Source of the DNA: Paraburkholderia sp. | GTDB lineage: Bacteria > Pseudomonadota > Gammaproteobacteria > Burkholderiales > Burkholderiaceae | Length of the DNA stretch: 64,000 nt | Reading direction: 5' to 3' | Assembly: GCF_028283785.1 (NCBI RefSeq) | Contig: NZ_JAPWKB010000012.1 | Coordinates: 395,501-459,500 of the forward strand | In this document: in pieces, positions 34,824 to 43,036 of the stretch | Numbering within the stretch: position 1 is the first letter of the stretch | Layout of the letters: every line of letters starts with the position of its first letter | Program-made: the position numbers and the translations under genes | The notes under the pieces: model-generated | What the model saw: only the letters and a program-made list of their open reading frames with translations | Told to the model about the DNA's origin: nothing | Database searches by the model: none

Positions 34824-35678
34824 TTGATAACTACGCGCAAGCCCCAGGTTTTTATCGCGTCCTCGGTCGAGGGCCTGCCGGTTGCGGACGCCATTAACGC
34901 AAACCTGGATCACGACACGTATCCCACCTTGTGGCGGGCTGGAACATTCAAACTCGGATCCAATTCGCTTGACGATCTCGTGGAAAAGTCGTCGGCTGTT
35001 GACTTTGCGGTGTTCGTGTTCACACCCGATGATGTGGCAACTATCCGCGACGAGGCGACGCAGGTAGTACGCGACAACGTGCTGTTTGAGCTGGGCCTGT
35101 TTATTGGCTCCCTTGGGAAGGAGCGATGCTATGTGGTCCGACCTCGCGGCGTCGACATGCATCTGCCGTCTGATCTGATCGGGGTGACCACTGCAGATTA
35201 CGCAACCGATCGGCCCGATGGTGATCTGGCTTCAGCTCTGAATACAGCTTGCAAGCTCATCAAGGACGAGATTGCGCGGCACGGGCCCATCTCAAAAGAG
35301 TCGTCACCACAAGTTGCAAACAATCAGCGGCACGTTGCCAATCCACCTAACTACGAACTGAACCACGTCGATCTGAGCTTTCTGGCCGAGTGCGTCGTAA
35401 GTCGCACATCCGACCCCCGCGGCCTGTCCTATAACTATGTGGTGTCAAGTCTCCAGCACAACGGTGTTGCTCTGCGCCTCAGCGCAATCAAGCTGACAAG
35501 ACTCGGACTCGTTGAGCAGGCGGTCGAAGAAGATCACGATGGCGAGGCTTACTACGTGTATCTGATCACAGAAAGTGGCATCGACGTGCTGATGAAGAAC
35601 GAACATCACTTTCAGAAACCCAGCCCAAGCGGAAAGCGAAGTGGTTTTGAAGAGATGGACGATTCGGTTCCGTTCTGA
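34824..35678 (+). CDS. TIR-like nucleotide-binding domain plus winged-helix protein
   Basis: A 284-residue protein. Residues 7-135 match the TIR-like domain of CBASS/Pycsar effectors (PF10137 group): FIASSVEGLPVADAINANL, WRAGTFKLGSNSLDDL, DFAVFVFTPDD, RDNVLFELGLFIGSLG with the probable catalytic Glu89, and LPSDLIGVTTADY. Such domains cleave NAD+. Residues 180-262 are a winged-helix-like part (LSFLAECVVSR, LRLSAIKLTRLGLVEQ). No cyclase or STING partner is adjacent. Start is TTG at 34824 with AGGAG 6 bases upstream. It could be an abortive-infection effector or a regulator; the former is favoured by family. Confidence 0.8.
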   Translation: MITTRKPQVFIASSVEGLPVADAINANLDHDTYPTLWRAGTFKLGSNSLDDLVEKSSAVDFAVFVFTPDDVATIRDEATQVVRDNVLFELGLFIGSLGKERCYVVRPRGVDMHLPSDLIGVTTADYATDRPDGDLASALNTACKLIKDEIARHGPISKESSPQVANNQRHVANPPNYELNHVDLSFLAECVVSRTSDPRGLSYNYVVSSLQHNGVALRLSAIKLTRLGLVEQAVEEDHDGEAYYVYLITESGIDVLMKNEHHFQKPSPSGKRSGFEEMDDSVPF

Positions 35679-35983
35679 ACAGTCGGCCACGTTTGTCAGA
35701 ACGGGCCGACGCGTGAACCAGTAGATCGGCCATTTTTTTGGGGAGCGTACGGATGATCGTCGGAAGTCGACCCGAAGCTGATATTTGCGGTCAATCGTAG
35801 TATTTGGTGGCTTTCGCTCCGACTTGGGACCGCCGAGTGATACTGTGGTGAGGCCGGTACTACAGTCAGCAAACCCTCGTAAAACAGCTCATTCCTGCAT
35901 CTTCGTACCGATGGCGCGGCGACGACCATTCTCGCGTAAGCGCACAGGCCGTGGTCAAAGAGGATCGCCGCCTTGACTGGGAC
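35679..35983. other. Intergenic region, nothing recognised
   Basis: About 300 bases between convergent genes; no gene, repeat or clear terminator seen. Confidence 0.4.
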
Positions 35984-36295
35984 TTAGGTCGGCGTTCTCT
36001 TGCGTTTATACGCCTCGAAGTTGGCTTCATCGAACAATTTCTCTCGATGAACCTCGGTATGGCTAGCTTGATTCAAATTTCTGCCCTTGCTCGGATTCAG
36101 CACATCCTCAGGATCAGTATGAATTTCTTTTGGATTCGCATGATGAAAGGCAAAGCCTCGTTCGAGCGGTTCGCCCGTTAATTCGTCCGTGCTGATGCCA
36201 CGCGCATTTTTCATCTTTGGCAGTTCTCGAGCCGTGAATGCGTCGCATTGCCTTCGAAGGCCTTGTGCTTGAGGCGAGTCAGATATTGCTATCAC
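35984..36295 (-). CDS. HNH-like small protein (possible nuclease)
   Basis: A 103-residue protein. FAFHHANPKEIHTDPEDVLNP followed by GRNLNQASHTEVHRE has the His-His...Asn...His spacing of His-Me finger (HNH) nucleases in toxins and restriction enzymes. GTG start at 36295; 28 bases separate it from the upstream gene, so it is the third gene of a minus-strand triplet. The small size and missing N-terminal part could mean a truncated toxin; the assignment rests on motif only. Confidence 0.6.
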   Translation of the reverse strand: MIAISDSPQAQGLRRQCDAFTARELPKMKNARGISTDELTGEPLERGFAFHHANPKEIHTDPEDVLNPSKGRNLNQASHTEVHREKLFDEANFEAYKRKRTPT

Positions 36296-36322
36296 GGTGT
36301 CTCTGGCATGTTGAAGAAGCGC

Positions 36323-36679
36323 CTACTTGTCGGCTTGCCGTACCTCCTGTGCCTTCTTATCGAGTAACCCCACGACAGCGGAGCTATGAGCATAACTTTC
36401 CCCACCGAAATTTCGCTTTTCTTTATCCGGGATCTGATTTTCGTAGATATACGCCGCTTTTGCCCTTGTAACTCGAAAAAGTGAAGTAAATGCTTTCTCG
36501 TTCACATATCCGACGCCATTCGTTCCAAGCTTAACAAGATTTTCTGCGCAATTTTCTATAGCGTTGTACTCTTCTGCCGGCACCAAACCATTTCGACGCG
36601 CTGGGCGGTCAAATTTTTTATCCACGTCCTTTAATACAACAGGTAACCGGCTTTTATTTTCTTCTTCATTACTCGGCAT
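36323..36679 (-). CDS. Hypothetical protein, middle gene of J-domain triplet
   Basis: A 118-residue protein (MPSNEEENKSRLPVVLKDVDKKF) with a helical core (YNAIENCAENLVKLGTNGVGYVNEKAF, VTRAKAAYIYENQIPDKEKR). Family unknown. ATG at 36679 overlaps the upstream J-domain gene by 11 bases and has a GAGG upstream; a longer frame with 18 extra residues is unlikely. Confidence 0.55.
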   Translation of the reverse strand: MPSNEEENKSRLPVVLKDVDKKFDRPARRNGLVPAEEYNAIENCAENLVKLGTNGVGYVNEKAFTSLFRVTRAKAAYIYENQIPDKEKRNFGGESYAHSSAVVGLLDKKAQEVRQADK

Positions 36680-37073
36680 GGTAACCCATCCTCTCATAGA
36701 TTGAGTTGAGTTTGGCCACGGCATCGGTAGCATTGGGATGAGAATGGTGATCCGGATGGAGCTTCTTTATAAGCTTTGCGCGCCATTTTTTCGCTTTTTT
36801 CTCTGATTCGTACAATTCTTCCGTGATGTCCAGCAATTTCTCGCGCAATTCCATATCGGTGTAAAGTAAGGCGAAAATCAGCATTGATTGTTCGTCACGG
36901 AAGAACCCAATCAGCTCGTCGGTGTTTTTTTTCATCGTATAAATATCGATTTGAAGTCCAGTATCCAGAGAATGGGCGATGGCTATTAACGCTTGCTGAT
37001 CAGTGCCTACATTCCGCAAAATGATGTTGACATCTTGGTTAAGGAGTGTCGGTGGGGCGCAAGGACCTTGCAA
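36669..37073 (-). CDS. J-domain protein (DnaJ-like co-chaperone)
   Basis: Up to 134 residues. The C-terminal part has the J-domain helix II-HPD-helix III pattern: AKKWRAKLIKKLHPDHHSHPNATDAVAKLNSIYERM, with the HPD motif that stimulates Hsp70 ATPase. The N-terminal 75 residues (LIGFFRDEQSMLIFALLYTDMELREKLLDITEELYE) precede it, so the J-domain is at the C-terminus. The start is unclear (37073 or an internal codon; no Shine-Dalgarno seen). First gene of the triplet with the unknown and HNH-like genes. A chaperone-linked toxin or defence set is one reading. Confidence 0.65.
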   Translation of the reverse strand: MQGPCAPPTLLNQDVNIILRNVGTDQQALIAIAHSLDTGLQIDIYTMKKNTDELIGFFRDEQSMLIFALLYTDMELREKLLDITEELYESEKKAKKWRAKLIKKLHPDHHSHPNATDAVAKLNSIYERMGYHAE

Positions 37074-37346
37074 CGATCAGCGTAAATTCGGGCCCACGCA
37101 AAGACTATGCGCTGCGCGGCCACAGCCGCCGTTGCGCGGGCAAGTGTCTTACAAAGATACAGATGTCGCCGGATACCGAATCCCCTAGGTCGGCCACTGG
37201 CCGCTTACTGGGCGAGACGGAACGGACACTGCTCTACCTCTTGGAGACTGGGCACGATTTAGAGCCCCCAAAACCGAACGGCATCGATGCGCCAAAGTGA
37301 AGTTACGACATTACCACATGAGGAACGGAGGCCGAGGTTTTCTGAG

Positions 37347-38072
37347 TTATCGGGGGCAACTACAATCATCGTCGCGTCTCATACGGGATCTTTTCTCAAA
37401 AATCTGATCCACTTTCTTTGCGAACGTCCAATTGGCCAATTCGTTTTGCTTTTCTTCGAATTCGGTTAGGTGAGCCCAATAGTCTCTATGGTGAGCCTTA
37501 TTCGGGGACTCGATAATGTCTTCCAGTATCGCCGCCAACTTCTCGAGTGCATGTTTTCGTCGGTAAAGTTCGACGATGGTGTGCGATTCGATTTCTTTAG
37601 TGATTTCTTGGTTTATCGCAGTATTTTCGCGATTCAATGCAACGCACCACTGTCCGTGTGCCAGTTTATTTCTCAAAACACTAGGATCGAAGATGTATCG
37701 CTCGATCATCATGCGAAGTTTTTGAGAAACATTTGCACCATGATTGCTTTTTGCGCCTTCAACGCGTTTGAGCGCGAGTTCAGCACACTTCACCCAACCC
37801 GCCGTAACTCCGTCAGCGTTGGCGGCACGCTTTACTTGCTCAATCTCATCAATCAACAACCCATGTGGCGTATGTATAAGCTTTGAAAAAAGCGATTCGG
37901 CAAGCGCACAGTAAATTAGTGCAAGCGTCTTGGTCATCACCTCGACCGATTTATCATTTTTCTGAAGAATGAGCGAATTGACTTGTCGATTTATATGTTT
38001 CCAAGCCCGCTCAAGTTCTCGCACATTGGTCGTTTGAGCTTCGAACACGGAAACCCGTTGATGTTCATCCAT
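37347..38072 (-). CDS. HEPN-domain protein, probable RNase/defence
   Basis: A 241-residue protein. Residues 134-139 RNKLAH in the context FDPSVLRNKLAHGQW are the R-x4-H HEPN catalytic motif in its commonest form. The protein is otherwise helical (VMTKTLALIYCALAESLFSKL, IVELYRRKHALEKLAAILEDII). HEPN RNases occur as toxins, in Abi and RM-linked systems. No MNT antitoxin or other partner lies beside it. It stands 270 bases upstream of the J-domain triplet on the same strand. Function inferred from motif. Confidence 0.7.
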   Translation of the reverse strand: MDEHQRVSVFEAQTTNVRELERAWKHINRQVNSLILQKNDKSVEVMTKTLALIYCALAESLFSKLIHTPHGLLIDEIEQVKRAANADGVTAGWVKCAELALKRVEGAKSNHGANVSQKLRMMIERYIFDPSVLRNKLAHGQWCVALNRENTAINQEITKEIESHTIVELYRRKHALEKLAAILEDIIESPNKAHHRDYWAHLTEFEEKQNELANWTFAKKVDQIFEKRSRMRRDDDCSCPR

Positions 38073-38086
38073 TAGACGCTCTCAAG

Positions 38087-38125
38087 GTGGGCAAAGGACA
38101 CTCAGTAGAAGTGTCCTTTGCCCAC
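38087..38125. repeat. Inverted repeat flanking a tRNA-like 3' half
   Basis: GTGGGCAAAGGACAC and GTGTCCTTTGCCCAC form a 15-bp perfect stem with a 9-base loop. The right arm is also the 3' end of the tRNA-like fragment, so the palindrome joins its acceptor part to a mirror copy. Confidence 0.7.
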
Positions 38126-38186
38126 CCGGAATCGAACCGGGATCTCCCTTGCGGGAAGTCTTGCCAAATTAGACTGACAGGCCCGT
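38108..38186 (-). pseudogene. tRNA-like fragment (3' half, class II-like)
   Basis: On the minus strand: a possible anticodon arm AGTCTAATTTGGCAAGACT, a small hairpin TCCC-GCAA-GGGA like the long variable arm of Leu/Ser tRNAs, and a perfect T-arm CCCGG-TTCGATT-CCGGG. No matching 5' acceptor strand is found, so it looks like a tRNA 3' half, as left by integration at a tRNA. The rest of 38073-38524 holds nothing else. Confidence 0.5.
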
Positions 38187-38524
38187 GGAAATTAGATCAT
38201 ATTTGATTGGACATTGGAAGTATCTGACATGCAGACGGTGCCGGCGTAGCGGCGATCGTGGTCTTGAGTCAGTATCGATCTCAAAACCCGATTGCCGGTA
38301 TCGGAAAGGAGTGTTTGCCGACCGCCGTCGATTGAGCGCCTCTTGCGACGAACGAATGGTCGCCTACTGAGCAAGACCCGACAGTCAAATGTCGGACTCA
38401 CTCTGAGCCAGAACGACGCCTCATGGCCGATTGCGGCGTCCTAATGCCCGATACAGAATACGTTCGACAATAGAGGAGCGCAGGTTCTCCCGCGTTCCGC
38501 CATCAGTCTTTCCCGGTAGTCCGA

Positions 38525-41017
38525 CTAGCGAAGCTTTCTACCAAACTTGGCAAAAAATTGTTCGTTCAGAAGGCCAAATGCCTGCAGTTGCGCATGGATA
38601 TTGTCAGGTGTTGCGAAGAGCGGCCCCTCCTGAGCGACCTTATTCAGGAACTGTACAAGCGCCGTCCCGATCTTTTGACAGTCTTCTCCGGTGACGATCC
38701 GTGTCCCTTCCGGGTACAACGCATCATGGTCCAGTTCCGTGACCTTCGCTATGACGACTGGTTGAATTTTGTCAGCGTACTGGGGATAGTGTCGCTTCAC
38801 CCATTCCACACTGACAAGCATCTGTCCTGCATCCTTCTTGTGAAGCGATTTCTGGTTCTCATTCTTGGCTTCGATGACGTAAGCCGCTCCATTAAGCAGC
38901 CAGAGGCAGTCAGGTCCTTCACTGAATTCCGAGTCAGGCGCGCTCGCATCCGCGCCGATCAGCCTCCCCAGTTCGAGGAATCCCGCCTCGACGGTGCGGA
39001 AGTTTCCTCCCAAATCGAGCTTGGCGACGATCCGCTGAGCTTCGACGACAGCGGCAGTAAGCGGGTTGAACTGCGAAACCCAGAGCGCCACCTTCTGCGC
39101 AGTCGTTTTGCTTCCCGCAGAAAGGACTTGGCGTGGAAGCTCCGGCGGCATCGAAGTGGCGTAGTTTTTGAGACGTGCAGATTGCTGGAGCTTCATCGAT
39201 TCGCCCGGGTCAATCTGATAGGTAATCCTAGCGAGCCGCTGCAGGTAGATGCCCAGTTCCTCCTCTTGCAGTGCAACGTCGTTCATGGCTTTATGCAGAC
39301 GGGTCTTGCCATCCATCGCGCGATTGGTTGCCGCCAGAACATATGCGTCGCGCTCCGCCAGCGCCAGCGCAAGGCGTGACTCGTCCGCCTTAAACGGAGC
39401 GTGAGCGACATTGCGGATCCTCTGGTTGTAGAATTTTTTCCAACCGTCGTTCCGCTCGACGCATTGCAACACCAGCGAGCGAACCGTCGCGCCTGGATCT
39501 GCATGCTCCTTGCGCGCGATTTCCGCCAATTCGACTGAAAGCTTCAGTTGGTTACGCGTGTCGGCCGTCATCGCTTCAAGCGCATCCTGCCGCCCGACGA
39601 GCGCTGTAAGATCGGCGCCCGCGAGGAGGACCGCGGCGAAATCCTTGTGTGAGCGCACCGCACGCCCCATCCCTTGCTCAATACGGTAGATGGTCCGGTT
39701 TCGCGCACCGCGTGCACTTCCGGTCATGCGGGCATCCATTTTGTCCGCGAGGCTTTCTCCATAAGGCGTTCCATCTATCACAAGAACACGGCACGAATCG
39801 TCAGGCAGATCGACGCCATCGTAGCGCTGCGCGAAAACTGCGAAACGCATGCCGGAGCTCTTGCTCTGCAGTTTCTGGACTCCATCCGAAAACTGTTCGT
39901 TCGGGAAAAATGTGGCGCCAACGTTAATCCAGTCTTTCGCAAGGCGATCACTGGACGTCAAAACGACCACGTTGTACGACTTGGACAGATCGGCACACAA
40001 TTTCATTACATAGGCTCGATCCAGGGAGGGATCGACGAGCGAGGGAGCGAGCACCATCCGCTCGCCGAGGCCGCGATCTGATGGCGGCATGATCGGTAGT
40101 TGTGCAGCTTTCGCATCCACGCCGATCTCACGCACCAAAACGGAATCGTCCGCAAGCGTTGCGGACATGAAAAGCCGATGCGCGGCCTTGTCGTACGGCC
40201 GAACCATATCGACGGGTGGAACTTCTGGAACGATTTCCGCTCCATGGTTTGAGAGAATGCAGCGGCAAAGTGGCAGACGGTCCCGCAAAAACGGCCACAC
40301 CAGCGCGAACTCGTCTGTGGCGGCAAACGAGCTTAATGCCTCCACGAGTTGCTGCCGTGCATCCGACCAGATCCAATGCGGCACCTCCAGTAGAGCGGGG
40401 GTTTCCCCCTGCAAATCAGCCCAGATGCTTTCGTGGTAGGCCTTACACCGGGTCTCAAGGATCCGCTTGAGCTCCACGAAGGCCTTGTCCCTGATCTTCA
40501 GGGTGAACTGTTTGCGAATCGCCTCGACACCGGCATGTGCGTCGTCAAGAACAACGGCGTTTGCGACGAGGTTCACGTCCTGACGCATAAATGTAGTTCT
40601 GGCATTGAACATCTTTTCATACGTGCATACGATGATCGCATCTCCGCGTACGCACTCAGGCGCAGGGATGGGCGCGCCACCACCGTAATGGCGCGCCTCA
40701 ATACCAAGACGCTGGGCTTCCGCGAGGACTTGGCTGACGAGTTGAGTCGTCGGGCACAAGTAGACGGAAGGCAACTTCGAAATCTTCATGTGGCCGTAAA
40801 GGAACAACAGGCCGACAGTGGTCTTGCCTGCGCCCGTACTGATCTTCAACACGATGTCCCGCTCGGCGTGGCGGATCGTGAGATCCCTCAACGCCTCCCG
40901 CTGCGCTGGTCGTGGCTCAGTGTGGGTGCCCTTTGCATCCAGTCCCGCGTAGAACGCCTCTAGATCGAAGTTGATCTCGTCTTCTTTCTTATTCAAATAA
41001 TCTGTGAAATCAACCAT
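38525..41017 (-). CDS. SF2 (XPD/DinG-like) helicase fused to PD-(D/E)XK nuclease
   Basis: An 830-residue protein. Helicase motifs: Walker A ISTGAGKTTVGLLFLYG (about residue 58), VCTYEKMF, box II VLDDAHAG (DDAH instead of DEAH), SATLADDS (motif III), and QGMGRAVRSHKDF (motif VI). The C-terminal 150 residues contain GPDCLWLLNGAAYVIEAKNENQ, where D...E-A-K is a PD-(D/E)XK nuclease signature. The iron-sulphur cluster of XPD is not evident. A single-gene helicase-nuclease suggests DNA-targeting defence, but repair is possible. ATG at 41017 begins MVDFTDYLNKKEDE. Flanked by tRNA-like fragments. Confidence 0.82.
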   Translation of the reverse strand: MVDFTDYLNKKEDEINFDLEAFYAGLDAKGTHTEPRPAQREALRDLTIRHAERDIVLKISTGAGKTTVGLLFLYGHMKISKLPSVYLCPTTQLVSQVLAEAQRLGIEARHYGGGAPIPAPECVRGDAIIVCTYEKMFNARTTFMRQDVNLVANAVVLDDAHAGVEAIRKQFTLKIRDKAFVELKRILETRCKAYHESIWADLQGETPALLEVPHWIWSDARQQLVEALSSFAATDEFALVWPFLRDRLPLCRCILSNHGAEIVPEVPPVDMVRPYDKAAHRLFMSATLADDSVLVREIGVDAKAAQLPIMPPSDRGLGERMVLAPSLVDPSLDRAYVMKLCADLSKSYNVVVLTSSDRLAKDWINVGATFFPNEQFSDGVQKLQSKSSGMRFAVFAQRYDGVDLPDDSCRVLVIDGTPYGESLADKMDARMTGSARGARNRTIYRIEQGMGRAVRSHKDFAAVLLAGADLTALVGRQDALEAMTADTRNQLKLSVELAEIARKEHADPGATVRSLVLQCVERNDGWKKFYNQRIRNVAHAPFKADESRLALALAERDAYVLAATNRAMDGKTRLHKAMNDVALQEEELGIYLQRLARITYQIDPGESMKLQQSARLKNYATSMPPELPRQVLSAGSKTTAQKVALWVSQFNPLTAAVVEAQRIVAKLDLGGNFRTVEAGFLELGRLIGADASAPDSEFSEGPDCLWLLNGAAYVIEAKNENQKSLHKKDAGQMLVSVEWVKRHYPQYADKIQPVVIAKVTELDHDALYPEGTRIVTGEDCQKIGTALVQFLNKVAQEGPLFATPDNIHAQLQAFGLLNEQFFAKFGRKLR

Positions 41018-41627
41018 TTTTTTACCTTTTGCTCGGCTCGCGTCACGACGATAGCGCGCGGACAGTCTTGGATGAATGGGAAGCGTGATTCAAATCGACT
41101 TGAAGCTCCCCGCCAACAGGCACGAATCTATCAAAACCGAGAGGCTTCGTGTTAGCTGGCTTGTTGTCAAATTAATCTTTAGTTTGCCGGCTGTGGCTCA
41201 GTGCTCGCTCGACCGTGACGCAAGTACGCCGCGACGACGGCGCGCCCCGTTAGCCCCGAAGAGGAACGGATGAGCTCGCGAACTCGTGCGCTGGTTGATG
41301 GGTTGCCTGCAGCCATTCAAACGGCAGGGTTTCCAGATGGCCGAATGGCGGATTGTGGCCCGGACTGCGCCTGACGGCGGGCGGTCGCCGTCGGTAATCG
41401 CGTGGCTGGTTTTGCTGTCGGTGTTACGTCAACCCGGTCAGTACCGGCCTAGCGTACCTGCATAAGCGCCGGCGATCTAAGGTCAACCAGACGTGGTACT
41501 TTGAATTGGGTGTGCGGGACTCGAACCCGAACACATCCTTGCTGCATAAGGCCCTGCGGGTGCAGTACGCAAAAAACTGTCATTCGTGGGCATGGGATGG
41601 ATTACGATTACACTCGCTGCGCCTGAT
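41018..41627. other. Intergenic region with a tRNA-like T-arm on the minus strand
   Basis: Contains no supported gene. On the minus strand about 41565-41505 the sequence TTCGGGTTCGAGTCCCGCACACCCA resembles a tRNA T-arm and acceptor end; preceding CCTT-ATGCAGC-AAGG could be a weakened anticodon arm. It is likely another scar of a tRNA-targeting element. The rest shows nothing. Confidence 0.4.
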
Positions 41628-41702
41628 GGGGGGATAGCTCAGACGGGAGAGCTCGGCGTTCGCAACGCCGAGGTCGAGAGTTCGACCATCCTTCCACCAC
41701 CA
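41628..41702 (+). pseudogene. tRNA-Ala(CGC)-like sequence with degenerate T-arm
   Basis: Nearly full length: GGGGGGATAGCTCAG acceptor and D-arm, a perfect anticodon arm CGGCG-TTCGCAA-CGCCG (anticodon CGC at 41661-41663), AGGTC variable loop, TTCGACC T-loop and CCACCA end. The T-stem does not pair (GAGAG against ATCCT) and the acceptor 3' strand has mismatches, so it is probably a decayed relative of the tRNA-Ala at 15174. The next gene starts 10 bases on. Confidence 0.6.
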
Positions 41703-41712
41703 AACACGGTTC

Positions 41713-42063
41713 ATGACCATAGGCCCCGAACTGGCTGAAGAACTGCGGCGGATGGCCCTTATCAAAGCCGACCAGCGACGGCAGAAAGCCATCTGGCAGG
41801 AGCTGCGCGAGCTGCGTGCCAAGCTGCGCCCGATTGATCGCGCGTGGTCCGATACGCGGCTCGCCCTAAAACAATATGAGTGGGACTACACGCACGTGGT
41901 CCCGCAACTTCAGGAGCGAGAGGCCCAGCTGTTGGATGCGATACGCCCGTTCCTCCGGCAGATTGACGCTCTGGAGAAGGAGGCCCGGCGGCTGGACCGC
42001 AAGATACGCAAAGCGCAGGCAGGTCCGGCCGGATCGAGCACACATACGCCTGCAAGCCCTTGA
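41713..42063 (+). CDS. Small coiled-coil protein
   Basis: A 116-residue, highly charged helical protein (ELAEELRRMALIKADQRRQK, LREREAQLLDAIRPFLRQIDALEKEARRLDRKI-type heptads). No known family. It begins 10 bases after the tRNA-like sequence. ATG has no strong ribosome site. Function unknown; it may be a structural or DNA-associated protein. Confidence 0.5.
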   Translation: MTIGPELAEELRRMALIKADQRRQKAIWQELRELRAKLRPIDRAWSDTRLALKQYEWDYTHVVPQLQEREAQLLDAIRPFLRQIDALEKEARRLDRKIRKAQAGPAGSSTHTPASP

Positions 42064-42420
42064 GCTTGTCTATTTGCCGTTGGTCATCCGGCAACCCCGA
42101 AAACGCGGCTCGCAACCGGTCCGTCGAGGTCTGTATAGGCGGGGGCCATCAGCCACGCCCTGTTTTATCAATAGCTCTCGCGGCGAGAAAGCGAGGCGCA
42201 CCGGCTACGAAGAACGGGTGCGCCCGTGTCCCTGTGAATCTATTTCATCTTCGGCTTGCTTGACGTCGCGCCCTTACGTTGCACGAGATCAGAGGCGGCG
42301 ACCTGCTAGTCCAGAAAACGGTGGTTTTCTATACACGTCAAAAATACTCATGCCGGGCTATCGCAACCGCAATCATCTCGTTAATATACTCGTCAACTTT
42401 TCAACGTCCCGGTTGTGTCA
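42064..42420 (+). other. Region upstream of the resolvase, possible res site
   Basis: Serine resolvases bind sites just upstream of their genes. The AT-rich, partly repetitive 80 bases before 42421 (AAATACTCATGCC, TTAATATACTCGTCAACTTTTC) are candidate subsites, and GAAAAC-GGTG-GTTTTC near 42317 is a hairpin. No subsite could be fixed with confidence; no gene is seen. Confidence 0.4.
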
Positions 42421-42993
42421 ATGAATCAGCGGATCGGCTACGCGCGGGTCTCAACGGAGGACCAGCATTTAGACCTGCAGCGTGATGCGCTTCAGCAAGC
42501 TGGTTGCCGTGTCATTTATGAGGAGGCGGCGAGTGGCAAGAGCGCTGCGCGCCTTGAGCTGGAGCAATGCCGCAAAGCCCTGCGCAGCGGCGACACGCTG
42601 GTGGTATGGCGTCTGGATCGGCTCGGGCGCAGCCTGCCTGATCTCGTGCAGATCGTCGCCGAGCTGGAACGTTCGGGAATTGGCTTCGAGAGCCTCACCG
42701 AGCAGATTGAAACGAACAGCGCTGCGGGCAAGCTGGTCTTCCACGTCTTCGCAGCTCTTGCAGAGTTCGAGCGCGGTCTGATCCGTGAGCGCACCCATGC
42801 CGGGCTTGCGGCAGCGCGTGCCAGAGGCCGCTCAGGCGGTCGCAAGCCCAAGCTAGGGGAGAAGCAGGTGCGCGAGATCAAGGCGCTGCTACGTGACCCG
42901 GAAATACATGTTGCCGACGTGGCCCGACGCTACGGCGTTTCCCGTACCACGCTCTACAAGCATGTCGGCGTCGTTGCCCCGCGGCACCCATGA
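42421..42993 (+). CDS. Serine resolvase/invertase (Tn3/Pin type)
   Basis: A 190-residue small serine recombinase. RIGYARVSTEDQHLDLQRDAL carries the catalytic Ser, VVWRLDRLGRSLPDLV the conserved Arg pair, and ALAEFERGLIRERTHAGLAAARARGRSGGRKP the E helix; the C-terminal HTH is HVADVARRYGVSRTTLYKHV. It would resolve or invert DNA at a nearby site. An ATG two codons upstream is also open. No transposase is adjacent, so it is a transposon remnant or a multimer-resolution function of the element. Confidence 0.92.
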   Translation: MNQRIGYARVSTEDQHLDLQRDALQQAGCRVIYEEAASGKSAARLELEQCRKALRSGDTLVVWRLDRLGRSLPDLVQIVAELERSGIGFESLTEQIETNSAAGKLVFHVFAALAEFERGLIRERTHAGLAAARARGRSGGRKPKLGEKQVREIKALLRDPEIHVADVARRYGVSRTTLYKHVGVVAPRHP

Positions 42994-43036
42994 CCATCTT
43001 TGCGCATAATCACTTGGTAATGGACTGGGGGAAACG

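Noticed and set aside
41876..42424. A 182-residue plus-strand frame upstream of the resolvase
   Set aside because: Overlaps the coiled-coil gene out of frame and has no recognisable features.
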